Shown here one piece after another: positions 1 to 8,749 of a DNA stretch of 64,000 nucleotides. Numbering within the stretch: position 1 is the first letter of the stretch; the number at the start of each line of letters is the position of its first letter. The notes beneath the pieces were generated by a model, which saw only the letters and a list, made by a program, of their open reading frames with translations, did not search any database and was not told the origin of the DNA. Made by a program: the position numbers and the translations under genes. Source of the DNA: Desulfobaculum xiamenense (GTDB taxonomy: Bacteria; Desulfobacterota; Desulfovibrionia; Desulfovibrionales; Desulfovibrionaceae); NCBI RefSeq assembly GCF_011927665.1, contig NZ_JAATJA010000001.1, forward strand, positions 1-64,000, in the 5' to 3' direction.

Positions 1-45
1 CTGTCACGCCAGAGGCCGCGAGTTCGAGTCTCGTCGGCTCCGCCA
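1..45 (+). tRNA. tRNA-Asp (GTC), 3' part, cut by window start
   Basis: Bases 1-45 are identical to the last 45 bases of the complete tRNA-Asp at 158-234: anticodon loop with GTC, T arm, acceptor 3' strand and an encoded CCA. The 5' half lies before the window. It is the upstream member of a tandem pair. Confidence 0.93.
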
Positions 46-82
46 CAGATTGAATTGCCCTTCGAGGGCGTTATATGATTAG

Positions 83-104
83 GGCCGGGGTGAAAGCCCC
101 GGCC
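83..104 (+). other. hairpin between the two tRNA genes
   Basis: GGCCGGGG and CCCCGGCC are perfect 8-bp arms around a six-base loop. Only a weak T stretch follows, so it may be a processing signal or weak terminator rather than a strong one. A TTGACA at 108-113 just after it could be the -35 of a separate promoter for the second tRNA, but no convincing -10 follows. Confidence 0.4.
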
Positions 105-157
105 ATCTTGACAAAAGTTGCGAATAGCTGCATCTACGGATGCGGAATTCATAATGC

Positions 158-234
158 GGAGCTGTAGTTAAGTCGGTTATAACGCTGGCCTGTCACGCCA
201 GAGGCCGCGAGTTCGAGTCTCGTCGGCTCCGCCA
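158..234 (+). tRNA. tRNA-Asp (GTC)
   Basis: A full cloverleaf can be drawn: acceptor GGAGCTG with CGGCTCC, D arm, anticodon stem CTGGC/GCCAG enclosing a loop with anticodon GTC, a T arm containing GTTCGAGTC, discriminator G and an encoded CCA. It closely resembles E. coli tRNA-Asp. Confidence 0.97.
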
Positions 235-567
235 CGACGATCAAAGGGAGCACACAACAGTGTGCTCCCTTTTTCTATGCCTTCCGCCCGCTGAGGGCAC
301 GAAGTGCCCGATGTTGAAGTCCCCCGCCATGCGGGGCGCTGGTTGATATTCCCCCTCGCGAAGCCTCTTCTTCGTGAAATTGAAAACCTCCTGCGTTAGG
401 GCTGTATCCTTCGTTGCGCGCGTGTGCTCTCTGCACTTCGCTCGACTGTCGTGGCGACTTTCCCCTTGTTTTGGTTGTGCCGTTTCATTGGCCTTTCAAG
501 TCTGCGATGGTAGTGTTCAAGTATAATCATCAAGCCTGCGTTCGCCCGACAAAGAGAGGAGGAAAGC
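235..567. other. intergenic stretch after tRNA-Asp
   Basis: Apart from the terminator at 246-274, I see no gene here. The last ~60 bases are more AT-rich and should contain the promoter and leader of the orphan gene at 568. Confidence 0.6.
246..274 (+). terminator. rho-independent terminator of the tRNA-Asp unit
   Basis: GGGAGCACAC and GTGTGCTCCC form a perfect 10-bp stem with loop AACA, followed directly by TTTTT. Confidence 0.9.
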
Positions 568-1347
568 ATGAACACGGGGAATGCGACGGGGAGCGCGCTA
601 AATCGGGTTGCCACGGCCATGTTGAATCATGTTCGGCATGATGGGCCGATAGACGCCCCACTGTGCTATCTGACGATGGAGGACGGGTCGTCGGACAGGG
701 ATATGGGCGAGGATTACCCTTTGGATGATCCGTTAAAACTCGAGAAATGCTTCATAAAGAGCGGGCACTGGGAACCGAAGACTGTAGATGATTTGGCTGT
801 TGACATCGGTCAGAATCGCAATGGCTTGACCATGAAGCTCTCCAAGATGTCGTGTTCCATCCTTTTCGGCGATATTTCAAGGCACACTGAATACTCGCGA
901 TCCTGCCTGTATCTCCACAACGAACACAATATCAAGTTCTATCCGGTGGGCAAGAATAACGCGAACAGTTGGTCTATAGCCGCCACGAAGGCCTTCGGCA
1001 TGTGCTTGTGCCAGTATCGCAGGGCGTGTCTGGAGTGGCGCAATGCGGCATTTTTCCGGAGCAACGTTGGGCTGTCTGACGACAAGTTTCTTGTCATGGT
1101 TAACCATGAGTCCTGGATGCCTGTCGTGAAAGAACTCGTGAATGGCGTTCGCGTGGTCGACCACGGCAAGTACGGTCGCCAGTCTACCAAACTTCTTCGT
1201 CTTAACGATCGCCTCGTGGGGTGCGTCATTCCCTTGCTTGCCTATATCTCCGATCAGGCCATTTCCGACCTCGGGCAGTTCATACGCAAGGAGCGTCCGG
1301 ATATCGTCCGCATCGCGATGCAGGCTCCGCTCCCGAAGTGTTCATGA
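568..1347 (+). CDS. orphan protein of unknown function (259 aa)
   Basis: I do not recognise this protein. The start is supported by a strong ribosome binding site, GAGGAGGAAAGC, just before the ATG. The product looks soluble: no signal peptide, no clear membrane segment, many cysteines (about 9) and no catalytic motif I can name. Base composition is less GC-rich than in neighbouring genes and codon choice is more mixed, which fits recent acquisition next to the tRNA genes. It stands alone, with about 240 empty bases after it. An open frame of this length with a good SD is probably real, but its function cannot be inferred. Confidence 0.65.
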   Translation: MNTGNATGSALNRVATAMLNHVRHDGPIDAPLCYLTMEDGSSDRDMGEDYPLDDPLKLEKCFIKSGHWEPKTVDDLAVDIGQNRNGLTMKLSKMSCSILFGDISRHTEYSRSCLYLHNEHNIKFYPVGKNNANSWSIAATKAFGMCLCQYRRACLEWRNAAFFRSNVGLSDDKFLVMVNHESWMPVVKELVNGVRVVDHGKYGRQSTKLLRLNDRLVGCVIPLLAYISDQAISDLGQFIRKERPDIVRIAMQAPLPKCS

Positions 1348-1591
1348 ACAGGAGCGCTAGCTTTTGCCGGTCTGTCGTGCCGTTCATCTCGGTTCCTGTC
1401 CGGGCATGACTCCGTTAACTGTGGGCAGCGAGAGGAGGGCTTTGACGCTCGTTGCACCACTCCTTGACTGTATGCCCAATCAGCCGTAACCCATTGCCAG
1501 CATGCCCCCGGCAGGTCAGTATGCCGGGGTGTCCGGATGGTGCTGGCCGCTATGACGGCTTCGGGTTCAACTGCAAGGATGGATGGTTCGC

Positions 1592-2056
1592 ATGACACCG
1601 GCAATCGACGTGGCCAAGAAGGCCAAGGTGCATTACGAGATTCATGAATATACGCATGACCCGTCGGCGGATTCGTTCGGCGGGGAGGCTGCCGAGAAGC
1701 TGGGCGTGGAGGCCGAACGGGTCTTCAAGACTCTTGTCGTCGCTTTTGACGGCAAGCTCGCCGTGGCCGTGGTTCCGGTGACGGGACAGCTCGACCTCAA
1801 GGCGTGCGCCAAGGCGCTTGGTACGAAGAAGGCCGCCATGGCGGACGGGAAGGTCGTCGAGAAGACCACTGGCTATGTGTTGGGCGGTGTCAGTCCCCTC
1901 GGGCAGAAGAAGCGCCTGCCCACCGTCATCGACGAGTCTGCCACCGAGTATGAGACCATTTTTGTGAGCGGTGGACGCCGTGGGCTCGATATCGAACTGG
2001 CTCCGGCCGATCTCGCCGCGCTGACCGGCGCATCCTTCCACCCCCTCGGGCGCTAG
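1592..2056 (+). CDS. ybaK: YbaK/EbsC-type Cys-tRNA(Pro) deacylase
   Basis: A single YbaK/aminoacyl-tRNA-editing domain fills the 154-residue protein, the usual length for the family. These trans-editing enzymes hydrolyse Cys-tRNA(Pro), clearing prolyl-tRNA synthetase errors in the cytoplasm. Family features seen are an ERVFKTLV segment with the conserved lysine and the GGVSPLGQKK region near residues 98-107. ATGs occur at 1583 and 1592; I chose 1592 because AAGGATGG at 1575-1582 is then at proper SD distance, whereas it would abut the first ATG. The gene is monocistronic and ends in a bidirectional terminator facing rmuC. Confidence 0.9.
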   Translation: MTPAIDVAKKAKVHYEIHEYTHDPSADSFGGEAAEKLGVEAERVFKTLVVAFDGKLAVAVVPVTGQLDLKACAKALGTKKAAMADGKVVEKTTGYVLGGVSPLGQKKRLPTVIDESATEYETIFVSGGRRGLDIELAPADLAALTGASFHPLGR

Positions 2057-2073
2057 TCTGGAAGGGGCGAATG

Positions 2074-2121
2074 AAACGGCCCCGGAGTGGAACCATCGTG
2101 GTTCCACTCCGGGGCCGTTTT
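2074..2121. terminator. bidirectional terminator between ybaK and rmuC
   Basis: A long stem pairs AAACGGCCCCGGAGTGGAACC with its complement, ending in TTTT on the plus strand and preceded by AAA so that the minus strand also has a short T tract. It serves two convergent genes. Confidence 0.9.
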
Positions 2122-2153
2122 CATATGATATGGGGTGCGGGTGCCTCCGGGCG

Positions 2154-3614
2154 TTAGTCCTGCGTGAGCATGGCGCTCTCGACGAGTTGGTGCGGCAGAG
2201 GCGATTTCGGCTTTACGCCGAGTTCCCGGAGCATCTCCGCCTGCCGGATCAGGTTGCCCGTTCCGGTGCAGAGTTTGCCCCGCGCCTTGTCGTAGGCCCT
2301 TCTGGCCTGATCGAGGCGGGTGCCCATGTCGTCGATGTCGTCCACGAAGCCCTTGAACTTGTCGTAGAGCAGCGCACCGCGCTGGGCGATTTCCTGCGCG
2401 TTTCTGGTCTGCTGCTCCTGCCGCCACAGCGTGGCCACCGTGCGCACCACGAAGAGCAGGGTGCTTGGGCTGACGAGGAGGATGTTTCTGTCCCACGCCT
2501 CGCGCCAGAGGGTGGCGTCCTTGGATATGGCCAGCAGGTACGCGGGTTCGACCGGCACGAACATGATGACGAAGTCCGGCGAGGTCATGCCGTAGAGCGC
2601 CTGATAGTCCTTGGCGGAGAGTTCGCGGATGTGTGTGCGCATGGCGGCGATGTGCCCCTTCAGCGCATGCTCGCGTTCGTCGTCGGCCTCGGCCCGCGTG
2701 TGTTCCAGATAGGCGTTGAGCGAAACCTTGGAGTCGATCACGAGGTGCTTGCCCTGCGGCAGGTGGATCACCACGTCGGGTTGCAGCCGTCTGCCGCCGT
2801 CCGTGGTGTGGCTTTCCTGCACGGTGAATTCCTCGCCCTTACGCAGGCCGGAGCTTTCGAGGATGCGTTCGAGGATCAGCTCGCCCCAGTCGCCCCGCGT
2901 TTTCGAGTTACCCTTGAGGGCGCGGGTGAGGTTGTTGGCGTCGTCGGAAAGCTGGCGGTTCAGGTCCATCAATTGGCGGACCTGACTGGTCAGTTCCGCG
3001 CGGTCCTTGCCTTCCTGCACGTAGGCCTTTTCCACCTGCGCCTGAAATTCCACGAGCTTCGTGCGCATGGGGTCCAGCAACTGCTTCATGGTGGTTTGAT
3101 TCTGCTCCGTGAAGCGGCGGGATTTGTCGTCGAAGATCTCGTTTGCGAGGGTCTTGAACTGGTTCGCAAGCTCTTCGCGCGCCTCGCCGAGCAGGGCGAG
3201 CTTTTCCCGGCCGTGGGCGCGTTCGGCGTCCAGTTCCGTTTGTAGGCTCGCCACCTGCGCGCCGAGTTGACGTTCCTGTGCCCGCATGGCGTCGTTGGCC
3301 TTGCGCAGGGCGTCGATTTCGGGGAGCCGGGCGGCCTGTTCCCGCAGGCGCGCGATGTCTTGCCCTGCGGCGATAAGGCGCGTGCGAAGCGTGTCGCGCT
3401 CGGCGTTTGATTCGTCGAGCGTTCGTCTGCACGTGTCGAGTTCGTCTCGCAATGCGCGAAGCTGTTCGTCGAGAACGGCGATTCGTGTCTGCTGTTCTGC
3501 GGCGCATTGCGTGCGTAACGCCTTTATCCTGTGCGCAAGGTGCAGTGCGAAGGGCGCTGCGCATGTCGCGAATCCGGCAAGAAATGCAGTGATGAGCGTT
3601 GCGTCGATGTTCAT
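2154..3614 (-). CDS. rmuC: DNA recombination protein RmuC
   Basis: The 486-residue protein has the RmuC layout: an N-terminal membrane anchor (about 5-27), a long coiled coil (about 30-220) and a C-terminal nuclease-fold domain. The core motifs are visible: GDWGELILERILESSGL, RLQPDVVIHLP and the VIDSKVSLNAY stretch, whose D-x-K resembles PD-(D/E)XK active sites. RmuC proteins limit inversions at short inverted repeats and are predicted nucleases; the biochemical role is still thin in the literature. The ATG at 3614 is preceded by AGGATAACGAA. The gene is divergent from the lipoprotein at 3888 and convergent with ybaK. Confidence 0.92.
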   Translation of the reverse strand: MNIDATLITAFLAGFATCAAPFALHLAHRIKALRTQCAAEQQTRIAVLDEQLRALRDELDTCRRTLDESNAERDTLRTRLIAAGQDIARLREQAARLPEIDALRKANDAMRAQERQLGAQVASLQTELDAERAHGREKLALLGEAREELANQFKTLANEIFDDKSRRFTEQNQTTMKQLLDPMRTKLVEFQAQVEKAYVQEGKDRAELTSQVRQLMDLNRQLSDDANNLTRALKGNSKTRGDWGELILERILESSGLRKGEEFTVQESHTTDGGRRLQPDVVIHLPQGKHLVIDSKVSLNAYLEHTRAEADDEREHALKGHIAAMRTHIRELSAKDYQALYGMTSPDFVIMFVPVEPAYLLAISKDATLWREAWDRNILLVSPSTLLFVVRTVATLWRQEQQTRNAQEIAQRGALLYDKFKGFVDDIDDMGTRLDQARRAYDKARGKLCTGTGNLIRQAEMLRELGVKPKSPLPHQLVESAMLTQD

Positions 3615-3887
3615 TTCGTTATCCTGCTCGCTGTGTGGAGAGGTGAAGCGTTTGGCGTGTAGGGCGCGTCATGGCGATGTTGTGTTGTCGTAACATCTAG
3701 TCGCCAAGTGCGATTCTGTCCAGAGAGGCGGGGAAACGGTGCCGTTGGCTGGGGGCGCTCTCTTGCGCTGATGCGCGCGGTGGAATCCATGGTTGATGGG
3801 CGTGACGGGATCGGCTATGACTCGTTGCAATCGTTGATGAAATTCGGGTGCCCCTTTGGGGGTATCCGGCAGACTCTGGAGTTCGCA

Positions 3888-4274
3888 ATGAAAATGATCA
3901 GGAATATCTGCCTTGTACTCATGCTGGCGGCCGCCGCGGCCATGCAGGGTTGCGCGGTGATGGCCGTGGGAGCCGTCGCCGGTGGCGGAACCTACGCCTA
4001 TGTGACTGGAAATCTGGAACGCTCCTACAATGCCGATGTCGATTCGGTCTACGAGTCCACGCTGCGTGCGGCTCGGCGGCTGAACCTCACCGTGGAGGAC
4101 AAGGAGATCAATCTGAGCTCCGGTTCCATCAGCGGTAAGGATCAAGACCGCTCCTACTGGGTTCGCTTCAAGGCGACCAATCCTCATGTGACGCTTGTAT
4201 CCGTGCGCGTTGGCCTTCTCGGCGACGAGATCGCTTCGCGGCGCATCCACGAGGCCATCGCCTCCGGGCTGTAG
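3888..4274 (+). CDS. small lipoprotein, DUF3568-like
   Basis: The 128-residue product begins with a lipoprotein signal peptide (hydrophobic residues 7-18, then MQGC with the lipidated cysteine at 22), followed by a Gly/Ala-rich stretch and a compact alpha/beta domain. The pattern of TYAYVTGNLERSYNADVDSVY followed by A-x-R-x-L-N-L matches DUF3568-type lipoproteins of Deltaproteobacteria, whose function is unknown. An upstream ATG at 3708 would bury the signal peptide, so I use 3888, preceded by GGAG at 3878-3881. It is monocistronic with its own terminator. Confidence 0.82.
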   Translation: MKMIRNICLVLMLAAAAAMQGCAVMAVGAVAGGGTYAYVTGNLERSYNADVDSVYESTLRAARRLNLTVEDKEINLSSGSISGKDQDRSYWVRFKATNPHVTLVSVRVGLLGDEIASRRIHEAIASGL

Positions 4275-4295
4275 TCTTCGGACGTGAAGGACATG

Positions 4296-4331
4296 GCCCC
4301 CGATCCGTGTGTGCGGATTGGGGGCTTTTTT
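4296..4331 (+). terminator. rho-independent terminator
   Basis: GCCCCCGATCCG pairs with CGGATTGGGGGC (one G-T pair), loop TGTGTG, then TTTTTT. Confidence 0.9.
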
Positions 4332-4599
4332 GTCTTCCTTTCGGTGCGCGGTTCGTGCGATGGTGGAAAGTGGGAAATGCCGCGTGTTGTGGGCCTTCGG
4401 CGGAACACGGCGTGTGGCGGAGGGTTGATTGGGTTGCAGGGCGTGTCGGTTTTTTGCCGCATCGCTTGCGTGCGCAGCATATCATGCGGAAATGCCCGAC
4501 CAAACGCGATCCGGTATCGGACTTGCTAGGTTCCTGTCAGGAAGACGGCCTGCACCAGTCGGCGTGGAAAGGCGTTTTCATGACCCAAAGGAGGGCGCG

Positions 4600-4935
4600 A
4601 TGGAACACGTAACCTTTAACGAAACGCGTCTGGGGCAGGATGGTCTGGAGCTTGATGGACATCGCGACGAGGCCCATGAGGTTCAGCTGGCCGATGTGGA
4701 ATTCACCACCAATGCCAAGTACACCATCGGTCTTGCGGTCAAGGAGATCGCTGCGCACTGCGGCATGCTCCCCCACGAGCTGACTCGGCGCATGCGCGGC
4801 CGGATGTTTTGGCAGGAGGCGACAGAGGACCTGATGATCGTCTTTGCCGTCCCGGAGCTTGAAGCTGATATGATGATTGAGATTCCCAAGGGGCATTGGC
4901 GTTTTCGTGGCGCGGACGGTGATGCTTCGCAATAG
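4600..4935 (+). CDS. conserved-looking hypothetical protein (111 aa)
   Basis: This small soluble acidic protein has no signal peptide or membrane segment. The start at 4600 follows a strong SD (AAAGGAGGG) at the right distance, better than any upstream ATG in the frame. Composition suggests one alpha/beta domain: a strand-rich first half, a helix around residues 45-60 (a CGMLPHELTRRMRGR stretch) and a strand pair near the end. I cannot assign a family. A strong terminator follows, so it is transcribed alone. Confidence 0.72.
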   Translation: MEHVTFNETRLGQDGLELDGHRDEAHEVQLADVEFTTNAKYTIGLAVKEIAAHCGMLPHELTRRMRGRMFWQEATEDLMIVFAVPELEADMMIEIPKGHWRFRGADGDASQ

Positions 4936-4984
4936 TCGGGGCGCGCCGGGTAGGCGTGCCCGCGCGGAAAGGACGTTCGCAGTT

Positions 4985-5017
4985 GAAGGGCCCGGCTTTG
5001 GCCGGGCCCTTCGCTTT
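4985..5017 (+). terminator. rho-independent terminator
   Basis: GAAGGGCCCGGC and GCCGGGCCCTTC form a 12-bp stem with a TTTG loop, followed by a T-rich tail. Confidence 0.88.
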
Positions 5018-5277
5018 TGCGCGTCGTGCACGCGTTTGCGGGAAAATGATGGGTTAACCGATAACCGATCAAATTCATTTGAAACAATTGCGGGAGTGGG
5101 ATAATGTCCTTTCCGTGTCCGATTCGCCGGGAAGCGGCGGAGGGCGTAAAAAAAATGGTTGTACTATGAATGGCAGGGCCTTTCTGCTAGACTTCCCTGG
5201 TGGAGCCGTGCCCGACGCCCGGTTTCCGGGAGTATCGGAACGCAGAAGGCAAATTTCAAGAACAGGAGTGAGATGTC

Positions 5278-6324
5278 ATGATTCGTTTCAGATTGAAATC
5301 ATTGGCTATTCTTGCATTCGTTGCCGTGTTCCTGCTGGGCGCGGCGGGTCAGGCAAGCGCCAAGACGAGGCTCGTGCCCAAGGCGGACAGCTTTATCGTC
5401 TTCCTTGACTATTCCGGTTCCATGGCCATGAAGCATCAGACGCTGGGCGAGGAGAGCATCGTCCTTGCCAAGCAGTTTCTGAAGAAGTTCAACGCCGCCG
5501 TGCCGGAGAGGGAATACGAGTCCCGTTTCTACACCTTCGGTCCCTTCGAGTGGAAGCTCGGCGGAACCTATGACCGTGCGATCATGGATCGCGCCATCGA
5601 CGGCATCGCCACCGGTTACACCGTGTCCGGCAGGCTGACCCCGATGGGCAACGGCCTCATGAAGCTCGACACCGCCGTCGAGAACATGAAGAAGAACATC
5701 GCCGTGATCGTCGTGTCCGACGGTAAGAACAACCTCGGTCACGATCCGGTGGAGGAGGCGAAGAATATCTACGCCGCCCATCCCGGACAGGTCTGCTTCC
5801 ATGTCGTGTCCTTCGCCGATACCGAGGACGGCCAGCGCGTGCTTGACGCCATCGCTGGCCTGAACGCCTGCTCCGTGTCCGCTTCCGGACCCGAACTGCT
5901 GGCGAGCGACATGGCCCTGAAGGACTTCGTCCAGAAGGTCTTCTTCGACGAAGAGGAGATCATGGAGGAAGTGAAGAAGGAAGAGCCCATGCAGGACATC
6001 ATCCCCCTGCGTGTGAACTTCGACTTCGACTCCAGCCGCATCAAGGAAGAGATGACCCCCATCCTTGACGAGGCCGCCGACATCATCAAGGGCAAGGACA
6101 AGTCCGTGCTGCTTGAGGGCCATACCTGCAACATCGGCACCGAGGAATACAACAAGGGTCTGTCGGATCGCCGCGCCAAGTCCGTCCAGAAGTATCTGAA
6201 GGACAAGGGCGTGCCCGCCGAGCGCATGAGCACCATGGGCCTTGGCGAGTCCCAGCCCAAGTACGACAACAACACCCGCGAGGGAAGAAAGCTCAACCGT
6301 CGCGTTGAGATCATCTTCCAGTAG
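5278..6324 (+). CDS. exported VWA-OmpA fusion protein
   Basis: The 348-residue protein has a signal peptide (about 1-28, ending in QASA), a von Willebrand factor A domain (about 38-220) and a C-terminal OmpA/MotB peptidoglycan-binding domain (about 245-348). The metal-ion-dependent adhesion motif DxSxS is intact (DYSGS from residue 44). The OmpA domain shows the NFDFDSSRIKEE strand and the LSDRRAKSVQKYL / GLGESQP / NRRVEI signature. It should sit in the periplasm attached to peptidoglycan, with the VWA domain available for protein binding. An acidic linker (EEEIMEEVKKEE) joins the domains. The start follows an AGGAGTGAGATGTC leader. The partner is unknown. Confidence 0.88.
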   Translation: MIRFRLKSLAILAFVAVFLLGAAGQASAKTRLVPKADSFIVFLDYSGSMAMKHQTLGEESIVLAKQFLKKFNAAVPEREYESRFYTFGPFEWKLGGTYDRAIMDRAIDGIATGYTVSGRLTPMGNGLMKLDTAVENMKKNIAVIVVSDGKNNLGHDPVEEAKNIYAAHPGQVCFHVVSFADTEDGQRVLDAIAGLNACSVSASGPELLASDMALKDFVQKVFFDEEEIMEEVKKEEPMQDIIPLRVNFDFDSSRIKEEMTPILDEAADIIKGKDKSVLLEGHTCNIGTEEYNKGLSDRRAKSVQKYLKDKGVPAERMSTMGLGESQPKYDNNTREGRKLNRRVEIIFQ

Positions 6325-6342
6325 TGGACGAATGACCAACGG

Positions 6343-6378
6343 GCCGCGGTCCTCCTTCCGGGGGGGGGCCGCGGCTTT
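6343..6378 (+). terminator. probable terminator with a nine-G run
   Basis: GCCGCGG at 6343-6349 pairs with CCGCGGC at 6369-6375, followed by TTT. The loop contains CCTCC opposite a run of nine G (6360-6368) that may extend the stem. Confidence 0.55.
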
Positions 6379-6432
6379 GTGGTTGAAGATGTCGCCGCCT
6401 GCGGGTATGCAGGAAGCGTGAGCGATACATTC

Positions 6433-7251
6433 ATGAAAAGAACGACCACGGCAGGATTTTCGGTGCTGCTCGTGCTTCTGGGCATGGCAGCCGTCGTGCT
6501 GGCGTGGGTTGTGCTGGACGGCGGACCGGACGAGCCCGTCCGTGGAACCGAGGCGGAAGTCGCCGTCTTGGACACTCGAACGGAACCTGCGCCCGACGCT
6601 AACGCGACGTCCGCCGAGCCGGACGATTCCGCCTCCGTCATCTGCGACGCCCCCGATTATCCCGAACCGCCTTTCCCCGCGCCCGTCCCCGAATCCATTG
6701 CCGAAGCCGGGAGTCCTCCCGTCCTTTCCACCGCACCTGCCGTATCCGAATCCGCGCTCGCGCCCGACGCATATGCGTCGTCCGTCGCGGTGTTTCCTTC
6801 CGATGTCGCAGGGGGGAAGACTGAAGCTCCCGCCGTCACGCAGCAGGCCGCCGTTGCCCCGCGCAAGGCCGCTGCCCGTCCCCGCGCCCCGCGCAAGCGT
6901 GGCCCCGTGACGCTGGAGACCGCCACGACGCAGTTCGAGACCTTTGCCCGGTCCTGGGTGGATAGGGTGGGGCGCAATTTCAAGGACCGGCAGGGACACG
7001 TCTGCGTGCGGCAGGAGGGCGGCGAGTGGGTGGCCAGCTATGTCGCCGTCGAGGACACGTCCCTTGAGACGACGGTCAAGTCCAAGGACTCCAGGACGTG
7101 TCCGTACGTTGGCGTGCTACGCTATCAGGAGCATCATTTTGAGGCGCGCGGCGCGTCGTCCGATGCCGTGCGGCAGGGACCGTTCGAGCGCGTGCGACGG
7201 GTGCGCGTCACCGAAATCTTCCGGTACGACACCGGGCGCTGGGTCAACTAG
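6433..7251 (+). CDS. membrane-anchored Pro/Ala-rich protein of unknown function
   Basis: Starting at the ATG at 6433 gives 272 residues: a short basic N-terminus (MKRTTT), one transmembrane helix (about 9-29), a long low-complexity Pro/Ala/Glu-rich linker (about 35-160), a basic KRGP patch and a C-terminal globular domain of about 100 residues (ETATTQFETFARSWVDRVGRNF onward). The layout suggests an inner-membrane anchor holding a periplasmic domain across the cell-wall space. An earlier in-frame ATG at 6379 lacks a clear SD. Function is unknown; it is 25 bases upstream of the cyclase gene and may be co-transcribed with it. Confidence 0.7.
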   Translation: MKRTTTAGFSVLLVLLGMAAVVLAWVVLDGGPDEPVRGTEAEVAVLDTRTEPAPDANATSAEPDDSASVICDAPDYPEPPFPAPVPESIAEAGSPPVLSTAPAVSESALAPDAYASSVAVFPSDVAGGKTEAPAVTQQAAVAPRKAAARPRAPRKRGPVTLETATTQFETFARSWVDRVGRNFKDRQGHVCVRQEGGEWVASYVAVEDTSLETTVKSKDSRTCPYVGVLRYQEHHFEARGASSDAVRQGPFERVRRVRVTEIFRYDTGRWVN

Positions 7252-7276
7252 TCCTCTTATCGTGCAGGAGCCAGCC

Positions 7277-8608
7277 ATGTCCGAATCAGCATCATTCCCC
7301 CACATGGATGGCGAGTCGCCGCACGACTGCATCATTCTCTGCGTCATTCCCGATCATTTTCAACGCGAGCAGATTGCCCGTGTGCTCGAACGCGTGGCCG
7401 TGAACGTCATCGTGGCCGAGAACGGCACGCAGGCGATGGGCTTGTGCGTTGCGGCGGCACCGGATGTGCTGCTCACGGACATCGACCTCCCGGATATGGA
7501 CGGCCTCGAATTGGTCGGACGCTTGCGCGACGCCTTGCCCGCCATGGACGTGATTGTCGCGGTGGGTGTGGACGAGGCCGCCGAGGTTGTCCGCGCCGTC
7601 GATCAGGGGGCGGATGGCGTGTTGCTCAAGCCCGTGCTGCCCGAGGCGCTCATGCGTTGCGTCCACCGCAGCGTGGAGCTTGTGACGTTGCGCCGGCACG
7701 CGCACGGGGCGGAGGTTTCCGTACGCACCATCCTCGATGCCAATCCGGATTTTGCCGTGCTGGTCGAGGACGAACGGGAGCTGTACGTCAACGAGCCGAT
7801 GTGCCGTTTTTTGGGCTACGCGGATTTCGCAGAGCTTGTGGCGTCCGGACGCTTCGTGTCGGACTTCGTGGCCGAGGTGGATGGGCGCGCTCTGGAGAGC
7901 CGGGAGAGCTGGATTCGGCAGGTGGTGGACGATTCCCTCGACCGCAGGCACGTGCTGCGCATTCCGCTCTCCCACGATCCCGAGGGACGGGGGCACAGCT
8001 TTGTCGCTACGTATCGTGCCTTTCCCGTTGCCGGGCGTTTTCTCATTACACTGACGGACATCACCGAATTCGAGGCGGAACGGCGCAGCCTGCATGATCA
8101 GGCATCGCTTGATCCGCTTACCGGCATTTCCAACCGTCGGCGCTTCGGCGTTCTTGCGCAGGACGCGTGGCGCGCGGCGGAGAAGTCTGGAGTGATGCCG
8201 ACGCTCATCATGTTCGACATCGACCACTTCAAGCGCGTGAACGATACCTACGGGCACGACGTGGGCGACGAGGTGCTTCGTGCGCTCGCCTCGGCCGTGG
8301 CGGAAGCCGTGCGGTCGCAGGATGTGCTGGCGCGCTGGGGCGGCGAGGAATTTATGTTGCTTGTGCCGGACGCGGTGGGGGAAGACGCCGTGTCCATGGC
8401 CGAGCGGCTACGCATGCGGATTGAGAAGTTGTCCATCGACGGCGTGCCGCGCGGTGTGACTAGCAGCTTTGGTGTGGCCGTGGCCGTTCCCGGCGAGGAC
8501 TGGGAGGCCGTGGCCATTCGGGCGGATGAGGCGCTCTACAGGGCCAAGCAGGGCGGTAGGAATTGCGTGGTCGCCGCCCAGATGCCCGTCGTTTCCGGCG
8601 GGAAATGA
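7277..8608 (+). CDS. response regulator-PAS-GGDEF diguanylate cyclase
   Basis: The 443-residue protein has a receiver domain (about 17-135) with phosphoacceptor Asp68 in LLTDIDLPDMDG, a PAS-like sensor (about 150-270) and a C-terminal GGDEF domain (about 280-435). The active-site loop reads GGEEF (355-359), an active variant, and the product-inhibition RxxD (RSQD) lies five residues before it, so feedback control by cyclic di-GMP is expected. The receiver's lysine is in the LLKPVLPEA segment. It makes c-di-GMP in the cytoplasm when phosphorylated. No kinase gene is adjacent. The start follows CAGGAGCCAGCC. It is probably transcribed with the anchored protein upstream. Confidence 0.92.
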   Translation: MSESASFPHMDGESPHDCIILCVIPDHFQREQIARVLERVAVNVIVAENGTQAMGLCVAAAPDVLLTDIDLPDMDGLELVGRLRDALPAMDVIVAVGVDEAAEVVRAVDQGADGVLLKPVLPEALMRCVHRSVELVTLRRHAHGAEVSVRTILDANPDFAVLVEDERELYVNEPMCRFLGYADFAELVASGRFVSDFVAEVDGRALESRESWIRQVVDDSLDRRHVLRIPLSHDPEGRGHSFVATYRAFPVAGRFLITLTDITEFEAERRSLHDQASLDPLTGISNRRRFGVLAQDAWRAAEKSGVMPTLIMFDIDHFKRVNDTYGHDVGDEVLRALASAVAEAVRSQDVLARWGGEEFMLLVPDAVGEDAVSMAERLRMRIEKLSIDGVPRGVTSSFGVAVAVPGEDWEAVAIRADEALYRAKQGGRNCVVAAQMPVVSGGK

Positions 8609-8749
8609 GTCGCGAGACAGTGTCGCCGTGAAACAACTGCATATGCAGTAGTCGGCTTTTTCGCGCCTTGTCACATCGTTTCGCATGGCGTAAGGTTGAC
8701 CATCGGCTTAACTTGAATGAATTCAAGCAGAAAACATCGGAGGATTCAT

